Positions 6,886-14,223 of a stretch of 17,685 bases of DNA are shown piece after piece. Position numbers and translations under genes: made by a program. Every line of letters begins with the position of its first letter. The stretch's first letter is position 1. The notes under the pieces are model-generated. The model was not told the DNA's origin, did not search any database, and saw only the letters and a list, made by a program, of their open reading frames with translations. Source of the stretch: DASVAL01 sp035649575 (GTDB lineage Bacteria; Planctomycetota; UBA1135; UBA2386); assembly GCA_035649575.1 (NCBI GenBank), contig DASRJH010000127.1, positions 1 through 17,685 of the forward strand, in the 5' to 3' direction.

Positions 6886-7214
6886 GCGCTGATCTTCACG
6901 GTAGTTGGGCGATACTCGCAAGCGGCTGGGGTTTTCGCGGTGCGAGGTCCGTGAGGCCGCCGCGCGTGCCCCGAACTGCGGGCCGCGGCGGCGGGTCACA
7001 GCAGCGCCAGCACGGCCCAAAGGAACGTCGACGACGCAGGCGAGGAAGAGCTCCTGGCCGAACAGCGGGTTGCCGACCCGCACGTGCGTCGCGAAACTCC
7101 GCCGCTGCCCCGGCAGCTGGCAACCGTGCCGCGCCGCTCATGGCGACCGCGTGGGTTGAATGTGAGCGTGTCGCGAGCGCGCGTGCGCCTGTGCCTTCTC
7201 GGGTGGATGATCCA
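6886..7214. other. Divergent intergenic region
   Basis: About 340 bases separate the divergent starts of the serine hydrolase (minus) and the DUF429 gene (plus). No gene is convincing. A minus-strand stretch near 7025-7083 translates as VGNPLFGQELFLACVVD, reminiscent of the final strands of planctomycete secreted proteins, but it has no start or context. Promoters for both flanking genes must lie here; none has a clear consensus. Confidence 0.45.
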
Positions 7215-7221
7215 GAGGTGA
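7215..7221 (+). promoter_or_regulatory. Ribosome binding site of the DUF429 gene
   Basis: GAGGTGA, a strong match to the 16S anti-Shine-Dalgarno core, lies five bases before the ATG at 7227. It favours this start over the in-frame GTG at 7218 and the ATG at 7140. Confidence 0.65.
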
Positions 7222-7226
7222 AGACA

Positions 7227-7934
7227 ATGGGCGTCGACCTCGCCTCCGCCGCCAAACGCACTGCGACGTGCGTGATCGAATGGGCCGACGGCCGGGCGTC
7301 CGTCAGGGAACTCGTGGTCGTCGCTGATGACGACGCGATCACCTCGCTCGCTGCGCATGCCGACGCTGTGGGGATCGACGCGCCGTTCGGATGGCCTGCA
7401 CCGTTCGTGGAACTGCTCACCGGGAAGCCGCGGCTGGACGAGTGGACACACAAGCAGCGAGACGCATTGTGCTTTCGCGAGACGGATCACTACATACGAA
7501 GGGAAACGGGACGTTGGCCGCTCAGCGTGTCGTCGGACCGGATCGGCGTGGTCGCGATGCGATGCCGCGGGCTCCTGCAGCGGCTTCGCGAGGCAGACCC
7601 GGCCGCACTCAAAGCGGTTTTCGAGGTGTATCCCGCTGCGGCGCTTCGCCGGTGGGGCTTGGTCGACAGGAGCTACAAGGGCGCGAAACGGCGCGCGGCG
7701 CTCGTGCAACTCGTCGGGAAGCTGAGCGCTGTTGCTTCCTGGCTCGACGTGCCTGCCGAACACGGCGAATTGCTCCGAAGTTCGGACGACGCGTTCGACG
7801 CCCTGGTTGCGAGTCTCGTTGCGCGGGCGGCACGGGTTGGCCTCACGGACGAGTTGCCGGACGACTCGTGCACTCGGAGCGAGGGCTGGATCGAGTTGCC
7901 GAAGGAGGGTTCCCTGTCGGCGCTCGCGATGTGA
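7227..7934 (+). CDS. DUF429 family protein (predicted RNase H-like fold)
   Basis: The 235-residue protein has the hallmark motifs of DUF429: an N-terminal strand with an acidic residue (MGVDLASAAKRTA), GIDAPFGWP at residues 49-57, FRETD at 83-87, EVYPAAALR at 133-141 and SDDAFDALVAS at 186-196, followed by EGWIELP. In the RNase H-like superfamily these positions supply the acidic metal ligands, so a nuclease or related phosphotransfer role has been proposed for DUF429, but it is not established. All key acidic positions are present and the length is normal. No signal peptide, so cytoplasmic. It stands alone, without an obvious operon partner. Alternative starts at 7218 (GTG) or 7140 (ATG) are possible but have poorer ribosome binding sites. 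Confidence 0.9.
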   Translation: MGVDLASAAKRTATCVIEWADGRASVRELVVVADDDAITSLAAHADAVGIDAPFGWPAPFVELLTGKPRLDEWTHKQRDALCFRETDHYIRRETGRWPLSVSSDRIGVVAMRCRGLLQRLREADPAALKAVFEVYPAAALRRWGLVDRSYKGAKRRAALVQLVGKLSAVASWLDVPAEHGELLRSSDDAFDALVASLVARAARVGLTDELPDDSCTRSEGWIELPKEGSLSALAM

Positions 7935-8207
7935 GCGCGCGAAGTTTGCGAGGCGGCCGGCGTGGCCCGACGAACCACTGGCGGTCTGCGGCGCGAATCT
8001 GCGCCTCTCCTCGCCGGAAGGTCAGGGCTTCTGTCAGATCAGCACTACTCCAGGAAGCGAGCATCTGCTTCTGACTCTTCCCCAGTGCTGCAGGAAGGCG
8101 ATCGCCTCGCGCTGTAGCCCCGTCTTCTGCGGCGCAGGTCGAGGGGGGCAGACGCCCGCAAGCGAGGAGTACGATCGAGCTCCGAGCGCCGCGGCGCGCG
8201 GTCCGGT

Positions 8208-8244
8208 CCGTTCGCGAGCCGAACGGGAGTTCGGCGGCCCGTTC
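8208..8244. repeat. Cluster of three mutually exclusive hairpins
   Basis: Three perfect 7-bp stems share the same central bases. CCGTTCG (8208-8214) pairs with CGAACGG (8220-8226); GCCGAAC (8218-8224) pairs with GTTCGGC (8229-8235) around a GGGA loop; GAACGGG (8221-8227) pairs with CCCGTTC (8238-8244). Only one can form fully at a time, as in attenuators, but neither a leader peptide nor a U-tract is visible. Degenerate repeat copies are an equally simple explanation. Confidence 0.5.
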
Positions 8245-8467
8245 CGCCCCAGACTCCCGCGGCCGGCCGCGCGGGCTCGCGGCGACCGCCTCAGCTGATT
8301 GCTCTCGTGCTGCAGGTGCTCATTGCGGTCGCGAGCGGTCGGTGAGTGTGTGACAACTGAGTCCCCTCCGAGCTGGGTCGAAGTAATAGGTTTCCACTGT
8401 CTCGCCCGCTGCTGCAGTACGCTCCCGTCCACGTCCAAGTCCCCGTCGCCCCCCGTCGACTCAGGGC

Positions 8468-8495
8468 TTGACAAGCGGGTTCATCGAGTCGGACG
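8468..8495 (+). promoter_or_regulatory. Possible promoter upstream of the Tat-like protein gene
   Basis: TTGACA at 8468-8473 is a perfect sigma-70 -35 hexamer in otherwise GC-rich DNA. At the right spacing only a poor -10 (near GACGAT, ~8490-8495) is available. The location, about 145 bases before the 8616 start, is plausible. Confidence 0.25.
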
Positions 8496-8615
8496 ATTCC
8501 GGCACTCAGTCCTCGCGGTTGCGCCCTGCGCGCGACTGCCCTCTCTTGCATCCGGGGTTCTCCCATGCGCCTCGACCTCGCTTGTCTCGTCGCTCCGAAG
8601 CCACAGGTCCCTTCG

Positions 8616-9071
8616 ATGCCGACTCGTCGTGCGTTCCTATTCGCCGGTAGTACCCTCGCGTTCGGCGTCTCGATCGGCGGGGCGTGCGGTTACGTGATTG
8701 GCGTGAACTCGGCGAGTAGCAGCGCGGGTGCGAAGGATGCGGAGCTGGATCTGGCTGCGGGGCTCGCGCCCACCGGCGATCCGGACTTGGACGAGTTGCG
8801 TGGCTGGGCCCTGAAGTCGCCGATCGAGGAATTGGAGAGCCACATTCAGGTGTTTATGGAGCAGGTCCGCAGCACGTACACCAGCGACCAATACCTGTGG
8901 CACGGCATGGAGCGGCTCGTGGACCGGGTGCTGGCCGGACAACACACTGGGTGGCCACGACTCTGCAAGCAGGTGCTGATTCAGACGATCGAGCTAGCTG
9001 ACCCTGCTGTGCTACCCAAGAACGGGCTGCGGCTGCAGGCGCGATTGCCCGAGATGAAAAGGGTGAAATGA
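8616..9071 (+). CDS. Hypothetical protein with Tat-like N-terminal signal or anchor
   Basis: This 151-residue protein starts MPTRRAFLFAGSTLAFG, with a twin-arginine motif (T-R-R-A-F-L) followed by a hydrophobic stretch to about residue 30 (IGGACGYVIG). No clear cleavage site is visible, so it may be exported by Tat or stay anchored with its bulk outside. The rest (residues ~40-151) is mainly helical and soluble, with DLDELRGWALKSPIEELE and SDQYLWHGMERLVDRVLAG. I do not recognise a family. The ATG at 8616 is chosen because it places the Arg pair near the N-terminus; an in-frame ATG at 8565 would put 17 residues before it. The stop overlaps the next start (ATGA), so it is translationally coupled to the Ig-like protein that follows. 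Confidence 0.78.
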   Translation: MPTRRAFLFAGSTLAFGVSIGGACGYVIGVNSASSSAGAKDAELDLAAGLAPTGDPDLDELRGWALKSPIEELESHIQVFMEQVRSTYTSDQYLWHGMERLVDRVLAGQHTGWPRLCKQVLIQTIELADPAVLPKNGLRLQARLPEMKRVK

Positions 9072-9325
9072 GAGTCCAAGGCCCCGGTGGAATCAGCGGG
9101 CCTACTACGGCGACCGCCGGTGGAAGCGCCTCGGTTAAGGTCGAGACCGGGGACGCATCAGTCACCGTGACCTCCGGAGGTGCTGGTTCGACGACGCTAC
9201 CTGTTCCTCCGGGTGGAACAGTTCCGGTTCCTATTCCTCCCCAGCCTTCACCTCCTGTGCTCATCATCGTCACCGGGAAAGGCAATCGAAAGACCACGCA
9301 CTACATCGAAATCATCGGTCCGTGA
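9068..9325 (+). CDS. Small Ig-like Gly/Thr/Pro-rich protein
   Basis: The 85-residue product consists of a single beta-sandwich-like module: GPGGISGPTTATAGGSASV, a strand pair (VKVETGDASVTVTSGG), then a Pro/Val strand (TLPVPPGGTVPVPIPP) and a final VLIIVTGKG...HYIEII strand. The GP....AGG...V opening and PPGGTVPVPIP segment are like single bacterial Ig-like surface domains, which normally occur as repeats in long secreted proteins. Here the domain stands alone and has no signal peptide. The start overlaps the upstream stop (ATGA), and AAAAGGG lies just before it. Co-translation with the Tat-like protein suggests the two associate; export of this protein would need the partner or an unconventional route. 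GC content looks lower than in the ABC operon downstream. Function unknown. Confidence 0.7.
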   Translation: MRVQGPGGISGPTTATAGGSASVKVETGDASVTVTSGGAGSTTLPVPPGGTVPVPIPPQPSPPVLIIVTGKGNRKTTHYIEIIGP

Positions 9326-9334
9326 AACCAACGC

Positions 9335-9341
9335 AAGGTGA
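9335..9341 (+). promoter_or_regulatory. Ribosome binding site of the large secreted protein
   Basis: AAGGTGA lies four bases before the ATG at 9346. It decides this start over an in-frame GTG at 9322, which would give eight extra residues before the signal peptide. Confidence 0.6.
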
Positions 9342-9345
9342 ACCC

Positions 9346-10410
9346 ATGAACCCGACCTACTTCATCCTCACGGCAGCGGCGATCGCGACAGCTATCGCTC
9401 ACGCGCAAGGTCCGCAGTTCACCGTGATCCCGGCGAACTACGTTGCCGCGGATGCCCCTGGCCAGCTCTGGGTTCCCGGCGCGTCCAAGCCACTCCGCCA
9501 ACAGCAGATCATCGATGACTCGCTTCTGCAGCAGCAGGGCCTCGTCGGACAGACGCTGACAGCGTTGGAGTTCCGTCGCAACGCGCAGACCGACGACTTC
9601 CGGGCTGGATCGCTGAACCTCACCGTCACCTTGTCGATCACCGCGACCGAGCCGCTGTCGACATCGAGCACGTTCGCGAACAACATCGGACCAGCCCCTG
9701 TGACGGTGTTCAGCGGCCAGCTCCAGCTCCCTGCCTCGCCGGCGACGACTTCGCCGAACTGGACAGCCTCGAACATCCTGCGCATTCCCTTCCAGAACTC
9801 ATTCCTCTACCAGGGCGGGAACCTCTGCATCGACATAGTCGGCTCGCCGCTCCCCGGCCAAGAGGCGGGATGGTGGCCCTGCGATGCCGACCAGAGCCCG
9901 GTCACAAGCACAGTGGTCGACCTCGGCGGCGGCTGCGGTGCCTACGGTGGCCCTCAACATCGCTGGAGCACCGCCGTGCCGCGCACGCTCGTGCCCGGCG
10001 GCGAAGGCAGTTTCTTCGCTTTCGGTCCACTCGGCAGCTTCGGACTCGTCGCGTTCGCGACCGAGTTCCCCCCGGGCTGGCCACTGGCGATCGTGCTGCC
10101 GGCGGCGCCTCTGAACTGCACGATGTTCATCAACCTGCCGATCGCGCTCGATTTCGTGATGTTCGTAGACAACGCGCCGGCGGCTGCGCGCGCCGACTAC
10201 ATCGTCCCGATCCCGAACACGCCGACCGTCATCGGCTCGACCCTGACCACGCAGTGGATCGAGTGGACGCAGCAGGCGAGCAGCAACGCGCTCACCTGGA
10301 CGATCGGCAACGCGCCACCAATCCAGATGGCGCACGTCGACGGCTACGCCACTGATCTGACCGGCGAACTGTTCGTCGACCTCGCGCACGTCATCCGTTT
10401 CGAGCACTGA
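9346..10410 (+). CDS. Large secreted hypothetical protein, planctomycete-type
   Basis: The 354-residue protein opens with MNPTYFILTAAAIATAIAHAQG, a Sec signal peptide with likely cleavage after AHA. The mature chain is beta-rich and poor in Lys, with typical secreted features: a repeated strand pattern (LVGQTLTALEFRRNAQTDD; LNLTVTLSITATEPLS), a disulphide-prone Cys set (GGNLCIDIVG, WWPCDAD, GGGCGAYGG) and a C-terminal half with FFAFGPLGSFGLV and PLNCTMFINLPIALDF. I associate this style of extracellular protein with Planctomycetota, where many paralogues of unknown function occur; they may be surface or cell-wall components. No catalytic motif is visible. It follows the Ig-like gene by 20 bases, so the three genes from 8616 are probably co-transcribed. 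Confidence 0.85.
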   Translation: MNPTYFILTAAAIATAIAHAQGPQFTVIPANYVAADAPGQLWVPGASKPLRQQQIIDDSLLQQQGLVGQTLTALEFRRNAQTDDFRAGSLNLTVTLSITATEPLSTSSTFANNIGPAPVTVFSGQLQLPASPATTSPNWTASNILRIPFQNSFLYQGGNLCIDIVGSPLPGQEAGWWPCDADQSPVTSTVVDLGGGCGAYGGPQHRWSTAVPRTLVPGGEGSFFAFGPLGSFGLVAFATEFPPGWPLAIVLPAAPLNCTMFINLPIALDFVMFVDNAPAAARADYIVPIPNTPTVIGSTLTTQWIEWTQQASSNALTWTIGNAPPIQMAHVDGYATDLTGELFVDLAHVIRFEH

Positions 10411-10511
10411 CCGCAGGTGCCCGACATCCACGCGGTAGGGTGCGCGCCGCGTCACAGCTCGAAGAACTGCGTCCTGGACGCGCCGAGGCTTTGTAATGTA
10501 AAGTCCGACGC

Positions 10512-11471
10512 GTGGCCGAAGCCTCCTCGAGCACTGCTGAAGCCGTCGTGGTCATCCGCGGACTCGAGAAGAGTTACGGATCGGTCCGCGCTCTGCGTTC
10601 GCTGTCGCTCGAACTCGCCCCGGGACCCACGGGTCTCCTCGGACCGAATGGCGCCGGCAAGACGACCCTGATCAAGCTGCTGCTCGGCCTGCTGCGGCCC
10701 GATGCCGGCCACGCCACGATCGCGGGCTGCGATCCGACCACCGCGAGCGGTCGCCTCGCACTGCGCCGCTCGGTCGGCTACATGCCGGAGAACGAGTGTT
10801 CGATCCCCGGCCTCACCGGCCTCGAGATCGTCTCGACGCTCGGCCAGCTCACAGGCCTCACGCGCGCTGACTCACTCTCGCGTGCGCACGAGGTCCTCGA
10901 CTACGTCGGCATCGACGAAGCGCGCTACCGTCTGGCCGACGAGTGGTCCGCGGGCATGAAGCAGCGCCTCAAGCTGGCGCAGGCCCTCGTGCACGACCCG
11001 GGCCTGCTGCTGCTCGACGAGCCGACCAGCGGACTCGACCCGAAGGGCCGCCGCCACATGCTCGACCTGATCCACGACCTCGGTCACGTGCAGCACAAGA
11101 GCCTCCTGCTCTGCTCGCACCTGCTGCCCGATATCGAACGAACGTGCCGGGACGTCGTCGTGCTCAAAGAGGGGGCGGTCGCGCTCGCGGGCGGCATCGC
11201 GGAGCTCACGCGCACCGACGGCATCCGCGTGCGCGTCGAGGTCGGCGGCGACCGCGCGCGGTTCGAGCAGGCACTCGCGGCGTCGGGCTACGCGTGCACG
11301 CCGGAGGTCAACGGTCGCATTGCGATCCGCCTCGACGGCCGTGCTTCCGACGCGGACGAGCTGTTTGCGCTCGCCGCGGACTCGGGAGCTTCGCTGCGCA
11401 GCATCGAGGAGGTCCGCTCCTCGCTGGAGCAGGTGTTCGTGGCCGGCGTGGCGAACGAGGAGCGAACCTAG
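10512..11471 (+). CDS. ABC transporter ATP-binding protein (ABC-2 exporter, first pair)
   Basis: The 319-residue ATPase carries Walker A GPNGAGKT at residues 44-51, signature WSAGMKQR at 145-152, Walker B LLLLDEP at 165-171 and the H-loop His203 (CSHLLPDIE). The Q-loop region reads GYMPENE, with Glu in place of Gln, as is common in this ABC-2 subgroup. The region after ~235 is a C-terminal extension typical of CcmA/NatA-like ATPases. It powers the permease encoded next: its TAG stop shares one base with the GTG start of that gene. The start is the GTG at 10512; no clear ribosome binding site is visible, and an in-frame GTG at 10546 is an alternative. Substrate cannot be inferred from sequence; ABC-2 systems export drugs, polysaccharides, lipids or proteins. 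Confidence 0.95.
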   Translation: MAEASSSTAEAVVVIRGLEKSYGSVRALRSLSLELAPGPTGLLGPNGAGKTTLIKLLLGLLRPDAGHATIAGCDPTTASGRLALRRSVGYMPENECSIPGLTGLEIVSTLGQLTGLTRADSLSRAHEVLDYVGIDEARYRLADEWSAGMKQRLKLAQALVHDPGLLLLDEPTSGLDPKGRRHMLDLIHDLGHVQHKSLLLCSHLLPDIERTCRDVVVLKEGAVALAGGIAELTRTDGIRVRVEVGGDRARFEQALAASGYACTPEVNGRIAIRLDGRASDADELFALAADSGASLRSIEEVRSSLEQVFVAGVANEERT

Positions 11472-12379
11472 TGGCCCGCACGAACACCGAGGTCTATCGC
11501 CCGTTCCGCGGCACGCTTGGTGCGCGGACGCTCGGCTTCCTTGCGCTCGCGCGCGCGGGGATCGCGGCCGCGACGAAGCGCAAGCTGCCGCTCGTGATCC
11601 TCTTCGGACCTCCGGCGATCGCGACGGTCATCTTCTCGTTCGTCGTCTACGCGCGCTTCGCGCTCGAAGCCGGTGTGACGCCGTCACCGCTCGGCGGGCC
11701 TTCGCCCGCGAGCATGATCGCAGTCGGGTTCGCGAAGCAGATGATCCAGGTGCGCGAGGAGATCTTCATGTTCCACCTCGCGATGAGTCTCTTCACGCTG
11801 CTCGTGATCGCGTGGTTCGGCGCGGGACTCATTGCTGATGATCGAAGGCTCGGTGCGCACCTCTTGTACTTCGCGCGGCCGCTGTCGCGCAGCGGCTACC
11901 TCGCCGCGAAGTTCCTGACCGTCTTGTTCTTCGGCGGGATCGCCGTGGTGGCGCCAGGGCTCGTGATCTGCATCGTCGCGACGTTCGCGTCGCCGGACTT
12001 CGCGTTCCTGCGCGACGAAGGCTCGCTTATCCCGCGCACGATCCTGTTCGGCACCCTCTGGGCGGGCGTGTGGGGGAGCGTGATGCTCGCGATCTCGAGC
12101 CTGTTCCTGCGCAAGACCCTCGCGCTCGTGGCGAGCTTCGCGTTCTTCATGATCACGACGGCGATCTCCGTGGTCCTCGCGAACCTCCAGCAGGACGACC
12201 GCTTCCTGATGCTGAGCCTGCAGATGAACATGCAGCGCATCGCGGGCTGGATGCTCGACGGACCGTCGATGAGAATGCATTGGGACGTGCGCTGGTCCTT
12301 CGCCGTCGTGCTCGGGATCACGGCCGCAGCCTGGGCGATCCTCTTCGCGCGTGTCCGCAGGTTGGAAGCCTCTGCATGA
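11471..12379 (+). CDS. ABC-2 type permease (first pair)
   Basis: This 302-residue inner-membrane protein has about six hydrophobic segments: LVILFGPPAIATVIFSFVV, FHLAMSLFTLLVIAWFGAGL, FLTVLFFGGIAVVAPGLVI, ILFGTLWAGVWGSVMLAIS, a segment around LALVASFAFFMITTAI and a final one near AVVLGITAAAWAILF. This is the usual ABC-2 topology. Between segments 2 and 3 is the typical DDRRLGAHLLYFARPLSRSGYLAAK loop motif (shown in parts: DDRRLGAHLL and ARPLSRSGYLAAKF), which contacts the ATPase. The start is a GTG with GAGGAG at 11457-11462 eight bases upstream, overlapping the upstream stop by one base. The stop overlaps the next gene by ATGA. It forms a transporter with the preceding ATPase. Confidence 0.93.
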   Translation: MARTNTEVYRPFRGTLGARTLGFLALARAGIAAATKRKLPLVILFGPPAIATVIFSFVVYARFALEAGVTPSPLGGPSPASMIAVGFAKQMIQVREEIFMFHLAMSLFTLLVIAWFGAGLIADDRRLGAHLLYFARPLSRSGYLAAKFLTVLFFGGIAVVAPGLVICIVATFASPDFAFLRDEGSLIPRTILFGTLWAGVWGSVMLAISSLFLRKTLALVASFAFFMITTAISVVLANLQQDDRFLMLSLQMNMQRIAGWMLDGPSMRMHWDVRWSFAVVLGITAAAWAILFARVRRLEASA

Positions 12380-13296
12380 CGCTGCTCGTTGCTCGGGATC
12401 TCGCTCGCTGGTATGGACCCGTGGTCGGGCTCGTGGACGTCGCGCTCGAGCTCGAACCGGGCGTCATCGGCCTGCTGGGTCCCAATGGCGCGGGCAAGTC
12501 GACGTTCCTGAAGCTCGTCGCGGGTGAGATCCGGCCGTCGCGCGGCACGATCGAGGTCCTCGGCCGCGATCCGTTCGCAAACCGCGCGCACTTCGCGGAG
12601 ACGGGCTTCGTCCCGCAGCAGGACGCGCTCTACAACGACATGACCGGCCGCGACTTCGTGGCCTTCCTGCTGCGCCTCTCGGGGCATTCGGCCAAGCAGG
12701 CGCGCGATCGCGCCGGCCAGGCGCTCGAACGCGTGGGGCTCGCCGATGCGATGAACCGGCCGACGCGCGGCTATTCGCGCGGCATGCGCCAGAGGACCAA
12801 GATCGCGCAGGCGATCGCGCATGCGCCGAAGCTGCTCGTCGCCGACGAGCCGCTCGCGGGTCTCGATCCGATCGCGCGGCGCGGCATCGTCGAGCTGATG
12901 CTCGAGCTCGCTCGCGGCGGCACGTCGATCCTCGTCTCGAGCCACGTGCTGCACGAGGTCGAGGAGTTGACGGACAACGTGCTGCTGCTGCACCGCGGCC
13001 GCGTGCTCGCGCAGGGCGAGGTACCCGAGATCCGGGCGCTGCTCTCGCGTCACCCGCGCAAGGTCGAGATCCGGGCCCGCGACGCGCGGGCGCTGGCGCG
13101 CGCGGTGCTCGACCTGCCCGGCGTCGGTTCGCTCAGGATATCGGCGGACGGGACGTCGCTCGGCGTCGAGACGCACGATCTCGAGGGCTTCCTGTCGGCT
13201 TTGCCGCGAACGGCCGCCGCCGTGCGCGCGGGCATCCGCAGCCTCGAAACACCCGACGCCGGCCTCGAAGCCGTCTTCGAATACCTGGTCTCGTGA
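12376..13296 (+). CDS. ABC transporter ATP-binding protein (second pair)
   Basis: The 306-residue ATPase has Walker A GPNGAGKS at residues 35-42, a normal Q-loop (FVPQQDALYNDMTGRDF), a divergent signature YSRGMRQR at 133-140, Walker B LLVADEP at 153-159 and H-loop His190 (VSSHVLHEVEEL). The ATP-binding core ends near residue 220 and a ~85-residue C-terminal domain follows. It is closer in style to NosF/NatA-like subunits than to the first ATPase, so this is not a simple tandem duplication. It overlaps the upstream permease by four bases (ATGA) and the downstream permease by four bases (GTGA), which fixes its place in the operon. It most likely energises the permease that follows. Substrate unknown. 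Confidence 0.95.
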   Translation: MTLLVARDLARWYGPVVGLVDVALELEPGVIGLLGPNGAGKSTFLKLVAGEIRPSRGTIEVLGRDPFANRAHFAETGFVPQQDALYNDMTGRDFVAFLLRLSGHSAKQARDRAGQALERVGLADAMNRPTRGYSRGMRQRTKIAQAIAHAPKLLVADEPLAGLDPIARRGIVELMLELARGGTSILVSSHVLHEVEELTDNVLLLHRGRVLAQGEVPEIRALLSRHPRKVEIRARDARALARAVLDLPGVGSLRISADGTSLGVETHDLEGFLSALPRTAAAVRAGIRSLETPDAGLEAVFEYLVS

Positions 13297-14078
13297 ACAT
13301 GCCCGGACTCGCCGCATCGACCTGGCTGCTGTTCCGGACCCAGCTCTCGCGCGTGTGGTGGAGCCGCCGCGCGCTCGCATGCCTCGCGCTCGCTGCGGCG
13401 ACGCCGGCGCTGGCCTGGCTCGTCGCTGCGTTCGGCGAGGTCTCGGGTGCCGAGATCGCGACCAATCTCGGGTGGCTGCTGCTGCTGCAGGTCATCGTGC
13501 CGCTGCTGGCGCTCGTCGCGGGATCCGCGGTCGTCACCGAGGAGATCGAGGACCGCACGATCTCCTATCTGTTCTCGCGGCCGATCCCGCGCGCATCCGT
13601 GCTGCTGGGCCGCTGGTTGGCGGCACTGCTGTTCGTGTCGACGCTGCTCGCGGTCGCCGCGCTGTCGACGGCTTTCCTCGCGTCGCGTTCGGCCGCGCCC
13701 GGTCCTGCGGTCGGTTGCGGGATCGTGGTTCCGCTGCTCGAGGCCGCGGTTCTCGGCGGGGCCGTGTATTCGGCGATCTTCGCGGCCGCCGGAGTCTTCT
13801 TCCGCCATCCGATGATCGTCGGCTTGGGGTATGCGTTCGCGATCGAGGGGTTCCTCGCGAATCTGCCCGGTCGGAATCAGGCGTTGACGGTGCAGTATTA
13901 TCTGCGCAGCATCGTGGGGACGACGGGTTCGGATGCCTGGCGCGAGGTCGAGGGCTTCGAACTGAGCCGGTTCGACAGCGCCACGTCGGCGGTCGTGACG
14001 CTTGCTGTCGTGCTCGTGCTCTTTCTCGCGGCGGGGAGTTGGAGGATCACGCGCCGCGAGTTCGTGCTCAGCGCCTAG
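13293..14078 (+). CDS. ABC-2 type permease (second pair)
   Basis: The 261-residue membrane protein has about six segments, including ACLALAAATPALAWLVAAFG, a long one around LLLLQVIVPLLALVAGSAVV, WLAALLFVSTLLAVAALS, AAVLGGAVYSAIFAAAGVFF, a shorter one near MIVGLGYAFAIEGFL and the last AVVTLAVVLVLFLAAGSW. The loop EEIEDRTISYLFSRPIPRAS after segment 2 is the family marker of NosY/ABC-2 permeases. It starts at a GTG overlapping the upstream stop; an ATG two codons on (13299) is an alternative. It pairs with the ATPase before it. It ends the operon; 145 bases separate it from the outer-membrane protein gene. Confidence 0.93.
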   Translation: MNMPGLAASTWLLFRTQLSRVWWSRRALACLALAAATPALAWLVAAFGEVSGAEIATNLGWLLLLQVIVPLLALVAGSAVVTEEIEDRTISYLFSRPIPRASVLLGRWLAALLFVSTLLAVAALSTAFLASRSAAPGPAVGCGIVVPLLEAAVLGGAVYSAIFAAAGVFFRHPMIVGLGYAFAIEGFLANLPGRNQALTVQYYLRSIVGTTGSDAWREVEGFELSRFDSATSAVVTLAVVLVLFLAAGSWRITRREFVLSA

Positions 14079-14223
14079 AACGGTGCGTGTCTCATCTTGG
14101 CCCAGCATGCACTGTCGCGATCGCACAGCGGGTTCGCGCTCAGGGGATCGCCGGGAGACGTGGCCCCTCAAGAGCGGCCAAGGGCCTGCCGATGGGCGCG
14201 GCACCCACACCTGGGATCAGACC

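Larger units (their letters stand above)
7935..8615. other. Long intergenic region of about 680 nt
   Basis: Open frames on both strands are Arg/Ser-rich and lack family resemblance or ribosome binding sites. The stretch holds overlapping alternative hairpins (8208-8244), a 14-nt GC palindrome (8258-8271) and one consensus-like -35 element (8468-8473). No small RNA can be demonstrated. Confidence 0.5.

Noticed and set aside
7025..7083. Minus-strand peptide VGNPLFGQELFLACVVD as a remnant of a secreted planctomycete protein
   Set aside because: It is suggestive of the terminal strands of such proteins, but it is under 20 convincing residues long, lacks start and continuation, and could be chance.
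8299..8697. Plus-strand open frame of 132 codons in the long intergenic region
   Set aside because: Translation is Cys/Ser/Arg-rich without motifs, has no ribosome binding site, and overlaps the start of the Tat-like gene in another frame.
10485..10500. AT-rich stretch TTTGTAATGTAAAG as a -10 element for the ABC operon
   Set aside because: TAATGT is a fair -10, but no -35-like hexamer is present at 16-18 bases upstream, so it is not supported enough to list as a promoter.
11896..13380. Minus-strand open frame of 494 codons across the ABC operon
   Set aside because: It overlaps two genes with unambiguous Walker motifs and permease segments, and its translation is Arg/His/Ala-rich noise.
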